The notes: generated by a model from the sequence alone, not told the origin. Positions 32,568 to 45,041 are shown, counted from the stretch's first letter. The stretch: 64,000 bases of DNA from Monilinia fructicola (GCA_008692225.1 VICG01000006.1:1679501-1743500); one strand, 5' to 3'. A program made the numbers and translations.

Positions 32568-32802
32568 ATATATATTTTTTAAAACTCTCACCTTCCCATT
32601 CAAACACTCTCATCGTGTCGCCTTGGCGCAGTTGGTCGACCACTGCGCTGTAATCATCTAAGGATGAGTGAGATGTCCCTGATAACAGTAGCATTCCGAA
32701 GTTGCTGTTCTTATAAAATCCCGCGGGGATTTTCCCAAGTGCCTAGACGCGCCTAAATCTGGTTTTTGCCATCTTGAACCTCGCTTGCTTGATTTTTTTT
32801 TT
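32568..32802 (+). ncRNA. Possible RNA polymerase III-type small RNA locus (tentative)
   Basis: Four signals line up on the plus strand. A TATATATTTT box starts at 32568. A perfect A-box match, TGGCGCAGTTGG, is at 32624-32635. It overlaps the near-palindrome at 32626-32648. A hairpin AAAATCCC-GCG-GGGATTTT is at 32715-32733. A T10 run at 32793-32802 could terminate Pol III. No B-box (GGTTCGANTCC) is seen between them, and no tRNA cloverleaf can be drawn because the D-loop would be too long. GCTGTAAT at about 32647 recalls the 5' domain of fungal SRP RNA, but S-domain motifs are absent. No known family is assigned. Confidence 0.25.
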
Positions 32803-34640
32803 GACCTTTTTGTGGGACAGACACTTCTCTTTCTTACCACCTATCGCGCAATTTTCTTTCGCGAACTCTTGGTAAATGGCGGGCAGCCATCTCATTTCTT
32901 TTAAATTTGTTTAGCCTTGACGCGAATCCTTGTCTTGTGCGTGTATACATATATTCGCTCACCAGTGACTTGAAGACATTTCAACTTTTGATTCTTTCAT
33001 GCACCTGGGTAAGCTTTTCATTTCCACTTTGAACTCCACAAATTCAGTTATCCAAGAGCGGATCAAATGAGATGATGAACTTGAAAACGCAGGTTTGCAT
33101 GCAGAGGGGTCAAGTGAAATCTCTGAGCGCAAAGCTTGAACTTCCATGATGGCCATTCGTGAGTTCCTCGATACCATAGCATGAAGCTGAAAGAAGCATC
33201 CACCACAATGTGGCAGCGAAAGAAACGGCATACATAGTACATGAGCCCTCTGTATATGTTATTGTATATCTGAGTATTCGCCAAAAATACATAATAACCT
33301 CGAGCTCACTGATCCCTTCCATAGCCCCTTTCAAAACTTGTAGCTGCAATACAATTTATCCAATCACTTCCATATCCGCCTTCTCTCACTCCACATCGTT
33401 ATATCTTCACAAATGAATCAATCGCCAAGTCTGGCTCTTGAGCAACCACTGGCAAGCTCCTCCGCCATGAACTTGTTCTCGAGCTCGGCACAGGCAGAAG
33501 GAGTAAAACTAGATTCCAAAGCGTTACAGTGCAGATTACGAAAATCCACTTCCAGTTATTTCCTGTGGCCAGAGTATGTTCCCCTTTAAGCATAAGATCA
33601 AGAATAGTGAGTGGTAAATCTCATTAATGACAACAATATCGCAAAGCTACCTCATTATGTAAGCCCACTTAACAAGTAGCTAGATCGTCGCACAACGAAA
33701 ATATCACGCAGTTCATCCACAGCGCGTCTAATACACACGGCCCTTTCTATCTTAATTACATCAAATACCTATCCATCACTTCCTCAAAACCCGGAAAATC
33801 AAAATCAACAATCTCTGCCCCCATACCCAAACGATCACATCCGAAAACAAGTCACATGACCCTACCCACCCGAATTATTGTTGCACATCATAAAAAATGC
33901 GCTCGGGCCCCTCATTGGTCAAATTCTGAAAATCACAAAATAATCAACCACCTTCAGGATTTTGGGATATGATTCATTAGCAGATTACTCGGTAGGGACA
34001 AGTTGTGAATGCGCGCCTAGCTGACGAGTTTTTCAATGGGTTTTCGTGATGTTAGATTTTGGGTGAGTTTCGCTGTTCGGATAATTATTTTGGGGGCGCT
34101 GAGACTTCAACGGGGGGGGGGGGGGGGGGTGGGCGATGTCTTTTAAGATTTGGGGTTTGCATGATCATACTGCTCCCGCTTGTTGTTTCGGGTAGGATGT
34201 ATTGTTGTGGTTAGGAAGGTGTTGAGTTTGGGGGTTGTTTTGGGGCGGTGGAGAGAGGGTGTTGTTGATGCTGGCGAGGCGACGCGGCGTCGTGGCATGG
34301 GTGCAAGATTGCCATTTTGTAATTTTTCAGTACTGCTGATCCTTGGGAGTTATAGCAACTTTGCAAGAATTGTAAAGTCAAATGGATGGGTCTAAAGGTA
34401 CCAAATCAAGGTAAAACATGGCAAGTGTTTGCCCGATGTTGAAACTTTCCACGATGAGTTGCGCCCAAAAGTCTATTGGGAAGAGAAAAGATAGATCAAC
34501 TTTGGATTTGAAAGCATCACCTGGGCAGCTATAACGTCTTGTATGCTCGGAGGTTTCCAAGGCTATGCGCAGGTCCCCTAGTCAGTTCCATAGGGTGCGA
34601 GTCATCGCAGAAGTGAATATTTGTTCTCATCTCCCACTTG
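32803..34640. other. Gene-free region with an 18-G run
   Basis: No coding signal is seen. A possible very degenerate relative of the CCAAT/GCGAGCGC motif lies at about 33105-33130 (GAGCGCAAAG after TTTGCATGC). The G18 tract is at 34112-34129. An inverted copy of the motif described below lies at 34458-34479. Confidence 0.5.
34112..34129 (+). repeat. Poly-G tract (18 G)
   Basis: An uninterrupted run of 18 G followed by T and GGG. Its length is likely to be unreliable in any assembly. Confidence 0.9.
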
Positions 34641-34646
34641 AAATTT

Positions 34647-35660
34647 GTTGCATATCTGCAAAATGGGACCCATTCTTGAATTTGACGTAAGCACCTTGAA
34701 TAGTCCAATAGAATCGCGAGCGCAAAGAAGCAGTCTGCTCAAGAACCAAATAGATCCTCGAGCGCAAACGGGCTTCACGATCCCCACGAAGTACTGCGAG
34801 TCTGCTAGCTTGGCGGCGGGGAACATGACGTAGTTAAGTCAGGTTGGTGGCATTAGCGGGAACTGTGAGTGGCTGAGGAGCCTGGACTATTCAAATACTA
34901 AAGTGAATAGGGTGGAGCTTGGGCTTTGGGAAGAGTTTGGTTGCATATCTGAAAAAAGAGACCCATTCTCGAATTTGACGTAAGCAGCATTGAAGAGCCA
35001 ATCAGGGTGTGAGCGCATCGAGAGGACTCTTTAGGGAACCAATAGATTTGCGAGCGCAAACTGGGAGTTGTGGATGTTCCGCTAGCGTTTGAATTCGAAG
35101 ATGGGGAATTTGTCTGGGGCGGGGGCTAGCGCAGGTAGTAAAAGGAGCTAAGGAAAGTAAGGGCTAAGTGTTACGAGACGAGACGAGACGAGACGAGGTG
35201 ATATGATCTAATCTAATCTTTGTAACCGGAACTTAAGGATATTCTAGGCAGATTGAATCGTAGTCTGGATTCTCATTTTACATCTGTTGCATATCGGATG
35301 GATCTTGAATTTGACGTAATCATGCTGACAGAACCAATGAACTTGCGAGCGCATACGTCAATTCTGACAATTCAGCCAATAGACTCACGAACGCAAAGAT
35401 AATAAGTTTTATGAAGATCCCCTAGAATTTTGAGTTCATCCCAATCCTGGTTCAGCAATTAAGGCATGAATCAGAGATCAAGTCACATGATAGGCTACGT
35501 AAGACTATTAATGCTTCCTCATTCCAGGTTGTATTGAGTAAGCGAGATGAGGCGGGCCATCTTAGTTGGCTCCTTCCTTTGGATCTGTTGCATATACGAT
35601 TTGATGTATAACTTGATAGAATCAAGTCGAAGGAATCAATAGGATTTCGTGCGCAAAGAG
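34647..35660. repeat. Array of four diverged ~300-bp units with fixed motif spacing
   Basis: Units start at 34647, 34940, 35286 and 35587 (steps 293, 346 and 301 bp). Each begins GTTGCATAT. The first three then have GAATTTGACGTAA and two motifs of the form CCAAT-N6-GCGAGCGC-AAA. The fourth has a decayed version with one motif. In the first three, TTTGACG to the first CCAAT is exactly 24 bp (34681/34705, 34974/34998, 35310/35334). The paired CCAAT motifs are 41, 41 and 42 bp apart. From CCAAT to GCGAGCGC is 11 bp in six of seven cases. Units 1 and 2 align over about 126 bp and more weakly beyond (CTAGC, GGGGAA). No ORF is shared by the units, so a regulatory or structural array is more likely than a gene family. 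Confidence 0.8.
35172..35197. repeat. (ACGAG)n microsatellite
   Basis: About five ACGAG units between the second and third units of the array. Confidence 0.85.
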
Positions 35661-38600
35661 TAAAATTCCTAGGGAGCCAGCGGACAATGATCATGGAATA
35701 CAAGTGTAGAAAATATACTTTGGGATCGCGCACTTGTACATGGTGTACCTAGGATGTCCTACAGTTGGGGTCAGAACGAAGATCTCAAGTGGATCATGCG
35801 TTTGGTCGGGGGCCTTCATTTGTAGTTTTGATTATCTTACTAACAAACATGAACCGAGAATGGTGAACAGTCATATCCTATTTGGGAAATCTTGCAACGT
35901 AGGAACAGGTTTGACCTTTTGGAAATGTCTACTTAATCGGTGGTTTTGCAGAATACGCTCATATAAGGTTTCAAAATACACATGCCTTTAGACGGTTTCG
36001 TATCATAGGAGTATAGTAAGGCCCGTCCATATCCCTTCCTTTCAGACGGTTACGAAGCGCCAGCCAATGTGAGAGTACTCTGAATGTGGCAACGTGAGTT
36101 TGAGATCACAGCAGAAAGAATAGGGTAGTAACCCCTCAAGTGAGCATGAAAAGTGCCAAAAAAGCAGTATACTGGGTCAAGCCGTAGTAGTTATACTTCA
36201 TTGCTACCGTGAAATTTCAGTCAATATGCAACTAAATTGACAAATGATGCAAAATTTGCAGCTTTCATTGCCGTTGAATTTGAGCATGGTCGGTTAATCA
36301 CGATTTCACTATCCTCATTGTCTCGAAACCTCGTAGCTTGGCGAGTTGTATTCGCCTCATCTAGGTCTGTTTTTGTGTCATTGCTCTTTCTTCTTCGTCC
36401 CTTTTGCTCAAATTCCATTGACTTGATGGATGGAGATGAGATTTGATTTATTAAACATCACGATTTCTGAATCTTGGGATGAAGTCTCCACTTTCTCGAA
36501 TTCTAATCTCATGATGGGGATATATAATAAGCAGTCAAACACGAATTTGTAGATCAAGCAAATACGAATCAAAATGCAGCCATTTTACTTTGTGAAATAT
36601 AAGATGGTTTTCACTTCTTGGTGCCGTATTTTATCCTTGCGTAGATTATAGTCAGTCATCAATGCGATTGGGAAAGGTGCTTCAACATATAAGAATGTGT
36701 TTAACGGCTGCTATATATCCGAAAGTGATAGCGAAGTCAAGTATTGATATCATTGAAATACTGACAGGACTGGGTTGCAGCATAAGAAGAACATAGATCT
36801 CTCGGCTAAGCAGTTTTCCGAGATATGTCATTAGATTGAAAGTTTTCACGTGCCAAACATGCAATATTTACTGTCACTTTCTTCAAATACGAAAGTTTTT
36901 GATGGAATCTTGGAGAGGTGTTTTTTTATTTTGTTCTTAATTTCGCAAGTCACATCCAGTTCAAACGATTTAAATGAAAGGTGGCGAGAAGGAATGACAA
37001 TGATTGTCTCAAAAGAGCAGTATATCGTGATATTTGATGATGCGCAGGTGGCTGAAATGTGTGTTTACCTGTATAGCTTCCAAGCCCACTCTCAAGCCTT
37101 AAACAACGTGAAGTGTCTCCAGTAGGCTCCAAGCTTCAGTGACATAACCACAGCAGTACTCTGACTCATCTTGATTATAGTAGGCGTTATAGCGCACGAG
37201 TGGAATACATGGTGCAAACCATGCTTCTTATAGAAGATGACTGCAGTAAGTCAGGCGTTGCAGGCAGCTATAGTGTGTATGACTCAAATGTGAACCATTG
37301 AAGCTGTGTAATAATGGACAAGTCATTCACTGTCTCTACACTTATTCATATCGGCAGTGTTGCAGCTCTATCGTGATATATTAATAGGCCAATATTCCAT
37401 AGATTACCCACTTCCCTAAGCACGGCAATTCAGCTATGAAACACAATGCAGAGATTCGCCAGTCCTCGGCCTCCATACATTGCTTGAAAAGCGCTGCAAG
37501 TTTTGGGATCTGTTTGGGTATCTCCAAGGTCATGAATGTACTTTGGAGTGGGATGATACTATACTCTGTGTAGTCGCTTGTTGCTGTGGGAAAATAGTTG
37601 TTGTCGGTTACTTTATCCCGCTGTCAGAATATTTTCTCCTCCAATGTCTAATTACTAATACCATGATCCAGTTGATTGTCTTCCACAACCTAAATTCGTA
37701 GTTTCACTTCAGGATTTCAGATACTTCTTGATCCTAGCGTGCTGCGCAAAACGAATGCACCCGTTTCCAGATTGCTCTGGCATGAACGCTGTATAAAGTC
37801 TCGAGGCCATAAATATACCTACAATTGGGATGCCATAGCTAATCACAGCCCTAGAAACTCACTTTACAGGTAAATGAATGCTTTTAGAAGTGGAATTATG
37901 ATTTGAGGGGCAGCTTATCAAGCATCTGATCCAAAAACTCGAACTCGAACCATAAGTTGACTCCCAATGTGCCTTTCAAACACAATCTGTAGCCAAAGAT
38001 GGGTCAATCAGCTGGTAAAGGAAAGATAGGAATACTGATCGAGAATCTCCGAGGTTGTTTCGTGCAGGCTAGAAACAGCTTGTCCAGGTTTCCCTCGAGG
38101 AAAGAAGCTTCGAGACCCCCGGGAATTATCCAGGGCTATATCTGATGTTGGCGAGGCATTGAAAAGGAGGCATGGTGATGAAGTAAGCCATGCGCAAGCT
38201 TTGCCATCGGAGAGCTTTACGGTTGTCAATTTTCGATATTTACTATGCGAGCATCTTCTTGATTCTGCTATGAAGACGTCACGGAGTAATCAGGAACTTC
38301 ACAGTCCATGCCAGTCTGTAACTCGGCTATTCAAACTTGCACATATTCCGTATCCTGTAAAGATTGTGAGCTTTGCGGCTTTTTGCCTACGCTCAACTGT
38401 GAAGAGGTAGGCGGTATGTGTGATTGGAATATGTGTTTGTGGATATATGGTCATGCTGTGAATCATTAAATCTCAGTGAATTATTGCGGGGCTTAGGCTG
38501 AGGATCAGGAGATAATAAGCGGGGAAAGAGAGCTTGAGTTCAAACCTAGGACGTACATGTGAGAAACGTCACAGAAGCTTAGATACTGGCCCGCTTCTTC

Positions 38601-40345
38601 CTCCTCTCGAGTAGCATCTCGGAAATTTCGTACGGGGCAAGACGTGTTGGGGACAAGGGAGGACGACAGGCAAAGATTTTGTCAGGAGCCCCGAAGCTCA
38701 AGGTGAGGTGTGAGACGGCGGTGGAAATTCGGCGTTGTGCTGCTAGCCACCCGTTGCAGTTCTTCTACGCACATCCCTGGGCTCAATACACGGTATATAG
38801 ATCAACAGGAGACTCGATGCTGAGACTCCCACCCGATTGAATCTTGCCTGTGTAGGGCTAGAAGAAATTCCAGCCACACACCTGTCACACGTCCCGCTCA
38901 GCTCGTGGTAACGTGCTATCTCGAAGACTAGTCGAAGGTTCTGAATGATGAAATGGTTAAGCAGACAATAAATTTGAGTAGAGTTCGTCGATTGACAGTG
39001 AAAGTATGTATGACAGTAAGCCGTAGATGAAGCCCCGATCATATGATCCAAACTATAATGAATAATTAATCTGCATTCTTTTTTAAAAAACAATGCTTCG
39101 GCATAACAGGGGAACGTCTCTCGAGAACTAGGTTAGAACGCAGTGACTTGATACTTATCAGATATTCTATCATAATTAGTTGCGAGAGTAGGATATCGAG
39201 CAGAGCAGAGATTCTACTTAGTTGCCAGTTCTTTCTCGCACGGCGTTTGAATACGAATATTCAATTGACTGGGTGGCAGAATCTAGAAGTGAATATCACA
39301 TGAGGGGCAGCTGTGGCACGGGCTGTGATAATCCGGACCATAAATAAACGGGGTCTCACGCTCCTCGTCCTTGGAGACCAAGGGGCAAGAACGCCGTTCG
39401 GAGGGCCTACTGGTGCTCGTGCAGCTCTGCATAACAGAAGAGAGGGAGGCTACTTCTCGTAGTATCTTCTACAACGATGACCATGCCGATCTAAAAATTC
39501 CCAGACGGCAACAATTTTTCGCGAGATCAAACCACGACGGTGAGATGATCGTTTTAGCGACAGCGGAGATGGCTACAGCGCGATGATCAACGTCGGTGGA
39601 TTATAGTTTCTATGTGGAAAGAGACGTTACATTAATCATTTTAATCTGATTACCGTATCTACCTTGACAGCAGCATTCATCCAAGGCGGCTACACCGTTT
39701 CAACTGTTGGTGTGAGGATAGGTAGCACGAGCTGCGAGGTGAATGCCCGTGCAGAATTCTCGCCTTCCAATGGATCTCTCAACTGGGCATGTGCGAGCTA
39801 CGCTCATCATGCAGTCAACGTACGACGGATGGCATGGAACATGGCTTGCACAGCGAAACCTCAACGCATACACTGGAGAATGGAGTGGGAAAGTCTAAAA
39901 CTGGGTGATGACGAGAAAGTTGGATATACTGTGAACAAACCCCACATATTGCAGACGCGAGTAGCACCAGAGCAAATGGAGCATGATGTCACCGCCAAGA
40001 TCCACGGCTGGTCGACATGCGAGCGTCCACCAAGCCGCGATTTCAAGGAACGGACTCCAGCTCCTTTCGTGCCACCAAAAGATCGCGCAGAGAAGCGAAA
40101 CTCATTCCGTGATGCCCTCCCACACATGCCATAGTCTTCCCCCGATGCAACGTCAGCGCTCCACAACAAAAGCGTAAATCGAGATGCAGGTGTGACCACG
40201 CTCCTTCGGAATCCCGTTGACAAGGACGCAGGAAGCAAGCCGACACACGCCAGTGACCATGGTTGAAAACATTTACGGCGGCCGATCTTCCCACCATTCA
40301 CTACCTCGATAAGAGGTGACATTCCCACGAAACCGGCCAAAATAG
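35661..40345. other. Gene-poor region, moderate GC
   Basis: Only short overlapping frames are seen. The longer ones at 38743-39093 (-), 39371-39586 (+) and 39664-40134 (+) begin with TTG rather than ATG and show no domain. I see no RNA gene or intact mobile element. Confidence 0.45.
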
Positions 40346-40436
40346 ACAACAGCAACAACCTGCAGCAACAACAACAACAACAACAACTGCAGCAACAACA
40401 ACAACGACGACGACGACGACGACGACGACAGCGACA
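40346..40436. repeat. (CAA)n/(CGA)n trinucleotide repeat
   Basis: CAA units broken by two CTGCAG interruptions pass directly into nine or so CGA units. The minus strand reads as artificial poly-Leu, poly-Ser, poly-Cys or poly-Val in different frames, which inflates ORFs there. Confidence 0.9.
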
Positions 40437-40472
40437 AATCCACAGAGAACACCACACAGCACATATGTTAAC

Positions 40473-41060
40473 ATGCAACGAGAAACCCGCCACCAAAGAG
40501 ACCCGTCCAACGACCGCACCAGTCCCAAGCATCCAACCTTTCCAGACCCCAAGAAATGGCATCGACATCTTGCCGCACAACCCTTCTCGGGGACCGTCTT
40601 GCCGCCGCAAAGAACGGAAAAGACGCAGACGCGATATTCGGATGAGACCACGCGAGTACCGCTACGGGGAGAGTTCTCCTACGACCTGCGGCAGGAGCTA
40701 CACTACGCTACGCTACGGGCCATAACAATCACGGGGTGTAGAGAGCATCTCGCAAAGGGGATATCAGCGAGGTTGAACGCAGGGCCGTCGTACGGCCACG
40801 CCCCGGGTAACAGGATGGCGCAAGCGAGCGATAGGGGGCGCGATGAGGGTTATGTAGTTTCTGTTTTCTCTGAGCCTGTGGCCGTTGATGGGTGGGTTTC
40901 AGGGTATCATGATACGCAGAACGATTGCTACGTTGAGGTTGAACGGGGATTTGACATACAGCACGCGAAGCATGGAGACGAAGGGTTGGCAAGCGGGAGT
41001 GCGCTCGGTTGCGCACCGGGCGCCACTGTGGATGGGATCAGCTCAGGGGCATGTTGTTGA
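40473..41060 (+). CDS. Hypothetical protein, 195 aa, doubtful
   Basis: This ATG-initiated single frame begins 37 bp after the trinucleotide repeat. It has higher GC than the surroundings. The N-terminal third is basic and Pro/Arg-rich (PPQRTEKTQTRY, TTRVPLRGEFSYD), and the C-terminal part contains several Gly and Cys (SALGCAPGATVDG). No signal peptide, membrane segment or recognised domain is seen. Competing frames exist on the other strand. It could be an exon of a real gene or a chance frame in a GC-richer patch. Confidence 0.25.
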   Translation: MQRETRHQRDPSNDRTSPKHPTFPDPKKWHRHLAAQPFSGTVLPPQRTEKTQTRYSDETTRVPLRGEFSYDLRQELHYATLRAITITGCREHLAKGISARLNAGPSYGHAPGNRMAQASDRGRDEGYVVSVFSEPVAVDGWVSGYHDTQNDCYVEVERGFDIQHAKHGDEGLASGSALGCAPGATVDGISSGACC

Positions 41061-44000
41061 GGGGTGCGCCGGGGGTCATGGGATGGAACGTGATCTATGC
41101 TCGTTGATATCGAGGGAGCGAAATTGCGATTGTTTTCATGCCCATCACGTGGATTCACTTCTGGAAGTCTGAGATTCGAATTCCATTTCCACCCTGGAGG
41201 TCAGTCACGTTCGGCGCTGTATCACTTCCATCGGACTGGACTTGCACCGTCTCCATCGCGAGAAAATGGGAGAGGCAATCTCGACACAGCCTCTGAATGT
41301 CCCGTGCAAGAATATCCAGAGCTGCCGGAGATGAAAAGCTCAACATTGACATCCCAGAATCACGAAGAGAATCTTGATCCCTGCAACGACCGGATAGGTA
41401 TGACTTCCCAAGAAGACCATAATCTCAGAATTTATCATGGCGGCTAACTCGCCGCCAACTCTCGATTCTCCAAATCACACATCAAGTATCGGCGCTCTCG
41501 GTGTGTGAAATCGTTATTTCTGTACAAACGACAATTACACATTGAACATTGATAACAACGTGTAAGTAATTAAAGACAAGGAACCCATCACCATCATTTT
41601 TGACGATGGATTAGCGTCCTCATCACTTACATGAACTTTGGACCCTGATTTTCTGTAGCCTACACTGCCTCCGTACTCCGTAAAATATATTTGCCACTCG
41701 ACATTACAGAGTGCACCCAGCATCCGCGCGTGCTGCGTCCCCATCTCCCAGTTCTAGATTTAATCTGCACCAACTGTAACCATTTTGGAGACAAGTCCAA
41801 GAGCCGATCCCCCTCCTGATCATCATTAATCTGTTCCCGGCCTCCAGAATTTTGGACCCTGATTTTAGTTTCCACACACGACCCTCTCGACGCCGGACGT
41901 TGCCCAAACGTGATATGCATACTGCTCGTCTCTTCACCCACCGCAATCCATCATCCCCCATTCTCCTCGCCTCATTGCAGGTCGGCGATCCGCCACCAAG
42001 ACCCCTCGTCTCGAGCACCACATGAGCATGAAAGGTCCTGGTTTGCAGTGCTCGATCTGCACTTTCATCATAGTCCTCCGATCATCCGATCGACGAGCAA
42101 GAGACTTACTTGTACAACGCACGATACAACATCATAACACATAACACATAGGTGACATAACGCAAAAGGATAATGAAACTGACAGCAGGATGCCCCACAT
42201 TCCATGCATGGTGAAAAAGTTAAAAGGCGCTTTATGCGAACCTGTCCATGAACATGACGAACCCCACCACAGCATCAAACGAATCCACCACGGAAAGCCC
42301 CTCACCTCCTCGATTGACAAAGTAATTCATGGAGCATTTTCCCATCACCTTAGCGCTGATGCATCATGATCACATCCGCGTTACGTTACAGTACATGGAA
42401 CATTCCTTCGCTTCACGGTTGGAAATTCCCTAGCGTAATGTGGATTTGTTTCGACCAACTGAACCCCAGAATGCAATTCTCAGGAATTCGATTTGATGAA
42501 TAAAAAAATATGCATCTGAGGTTACGATAGAGCTTTAGGCGATATGCATCCGCATACCGGTCGACATATGATCTGCAGTGTATTATGCAATGAAGCTGTA
42601 CTGTAATTATTTTTTCCCCCCATTCGGCCCATTCGGGGGGAGAGGTCCTCAACTTTCTGCCTCGGCGTGGAATATTGAAGCACTACCCCTATATCTTAGA
42701 AAAACCTGCTCGATGTACATCCCAGCTCTGATATTTAACTCTGCTGTCTGTAAGATTGCAGAAACCCCTGTTTGAATGTAAAGGGTACGGACACGTTGGA
42801 TTGAGTAATGGGATTGATTGCACGACGAAGCAGATATTTCCAAACCTTGGGATTTCATCGGTCGATTACGCCTAATATTTTGTAATTCTCACGGAAGCGT
42901 TGCCTCCAATGTGTTCATCCCCTTTTCATCTCAGGCCGAAATATTTAGACGAGCTCCACCAATATTCAGCTTCAGCTTGAAAATTGAGAGCCAAGGCCGG
43001 GTCTCATTACCGCAACTTTCTTCATGACCTTGCCATACCTATACAAAGTTCATATTGATATCCGCAATAGACATACAAAACTTTATAAAGTCATCACGTC
43101 CTATGAGATACATATAATGCCTCAACAATACACCCCAAACGTGCTCGACATTCTTCCAGGCAAGTGATAGTGACTACTTTCATGCTTATGTATGATAGTC
43201 AACCTGAGACCTCTCATGTCAAGAATCTGATGTGAACCTTCATGACATGAAAAATCTATGAAATGGTCTTATTTAGAGTTCTTGCTTTAGCGTTTGTAGT
43301 ATCAAGATAGGTCTTTGCCCGTAAGAGATGAGATCAATTAGTGGGAAGGCTACAAGGAGTCGTTTGTACGCGTGTCGACTTTTGTAAGCATTTGAAAGAG
43401 GAAACTTATTGCTCTCCTACTACTTAAAAGAAAGGGATAGGATACGGGGTCAAAAGAACCAATCGACATTAGGCCTATCCTTCCTCTTCCATCATTGTAG
43501 TAATACCTAATATTCTGTGCACATTGGTCCGAGAGATTCTTCAACTAGTGGCCACTGGGTTTCTATATAACACTATTAAAGTTTACTCTCGGTGATATAG
43601 ATGGATCGTTGATTAATGAGACAGCTCTCTACAATATCTTCATGATACAAAAACAAGTTTGATATGACTAGACACCATCAAGACCGTAATTTGCTTTTTT
43701 CGAATATCCTGGTCTCGCATCCCTCACGCAGGTGACCATCAAAATCGAGGAGCAATAGCCTCAGAAACTACGAAGAGCCATAAAGGAAGCCGGTGTGAAG
43801 TTTCTCAAAAATCATATGCTAGCGCACCAGCTAGAAGTTCGTAGAAAACTAACTTGAGCAGATTCTCCTCACACCAGACCTAGAGCAAAATATCTTCCCT
43901 AATCTCCAGCACCAAGTAGATATCAAGGATGGGAATTTAGAGCAACGTACTCCTAACATCATAGTGATAAGGACCAAGGTAGGAGAGAGAAGCACATGAT

Positions 44001-44300
44001 AGATTTTGGGTTTTCACCCGACTCTCAAGTTGCGACAACTTCTCAGCATCAATCTCTGACCGTGATTTTTTGAAGAATCATAACGCCAGGTGTAAATAAA
44101 CCATATGTTGTAGCAGATGAAAGGCTCCCAAACATCGACACCTTGACCCCGCGAAAACTCTCGATTCTCCCGTCGGGTCGCTCGACCAACGAAGCAAAAT
44201 AAAACACACCTGCACATCCTCTACCCTAACAAAAGAAAAACACAATGGCACAAACGACAAACCTTGACATCACGAAATAAGAGGAGTGCATTTATTGAGT
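41061..44300. other. Gene-free region
   Basis: An ATG frame at 41097-41447 (+) has no recognisable feature. A 16-base direct repeat, TTTGGACCCTGATTTT, occurs with one mismatch or none at about 41637 and 41853. CCCCCC...GGGGGG flanks a short hairpin at about 42617-42642. Nothing else stands out. Confidence 0.4.
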
Positions 44301-44379
44301 AGTCTCACGCCCACCAAAGAATACCGCTCAGATGCCCCGTAAACACGCCACAACATCCGACCGCCCAACCACGACACTC

Positions 44380-44427
44380 AAGACGCAGCCCAAGACGCAG
44401 CCCAAGACGCAGCCCAAGACGCAACCC
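44380..44427. repeat. 12-bp tandem repeat, four units
   Basis: The unit AAGACGCAGCCC is repeated four times, the last with one change. It stays open on both strands (KTQP on plus, LRLG on minus), so ORFs across it prove nothing. Confidence 0.9.
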
Positions 44428-45041
44428 AAGAACCCCCAAATAAAGTTGCGGTACTCGTATTCTGCACGCGGCCGGGCTTCCCTTTCCTTCCCCATCTCCC
44501 CCGAGCCTCGCACTCGACGAATCTTGAGCGCGCGCCTCATTCAAATGAGCCGCTGCTGCCATGGATGAAGATCTAGGTATATCGATGTCGGCGAGGGAGG
44601 AAGGGCAGGAAGGAAGGAAGAAAGAAAGAAGAGCGGGGGCGCAAGCAAACATGCAAAGCAAAGCAAAGCAGAAAAGACGTTGAGAGTGGGAGGGGCACGT
44701 GCTGGATCGGTGATCCGCCGATACTTACAGGAGCACGAGAGATTCGAACTTGGAATCCCGCAGGTGGAAAGTTTAAACGGGTGTGCTGTGCAGTAATTGC
44801 AAGACCTGCAGTGATTGATTGGCTGATTGATTGATTGACCTGGAACTTGGAAGTGAGTCGATCAAAAATGAGATTGTTGTACTCCGTACGAGGAGGAGTG
44901 GTCGAAGGGAAGATCTGAAGGGAGGAAGGAAGGGAAGGGAAGGAAGGCAGGGCAGGGCAGGGTAGGGCAGGGCAAGGCATGGACGGAAATACTTTCGCCT
45001 TCCCTGCATTCATCAGGGTTGTCTTTTTTACGGTTGCTTGA

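Noticed and set aside
32617..32700. Elongator tRNA-Met-like start (GCCTTGGCGCAGTTGG)
   Set aside because: The D-loop would be 15 nt, no anticodon arm forms and there is no B-box, so it is kept only as a possible Pol III locus.
38743..39093. 116-codon minus-strand frame with several Cys
   Set aside because: It starts with TTG and has no signal peptide or domain. Kept as non-coding.
39861..40651. Minus-strand frames with poly-Cys, poly-Ser, poly-Leu or poly-Val
   Set aside because: The homopeptide runs come from the CAA/CGA trinucleotide repeat read in three frames, and no domain is present.
44305..44661. Minus-strand frame with LRLG repeats
   Set aside because: It arises from the 12-bp tandem repeat, and frames on both strands are open there.
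44740..44765. Sequence like a reverse-strand tRNA B-box (GAGATTCGAACTTGG)
   Set aside because: The T-stem does not pair, and no acceptor partner or A-box lies at tRNA distance.
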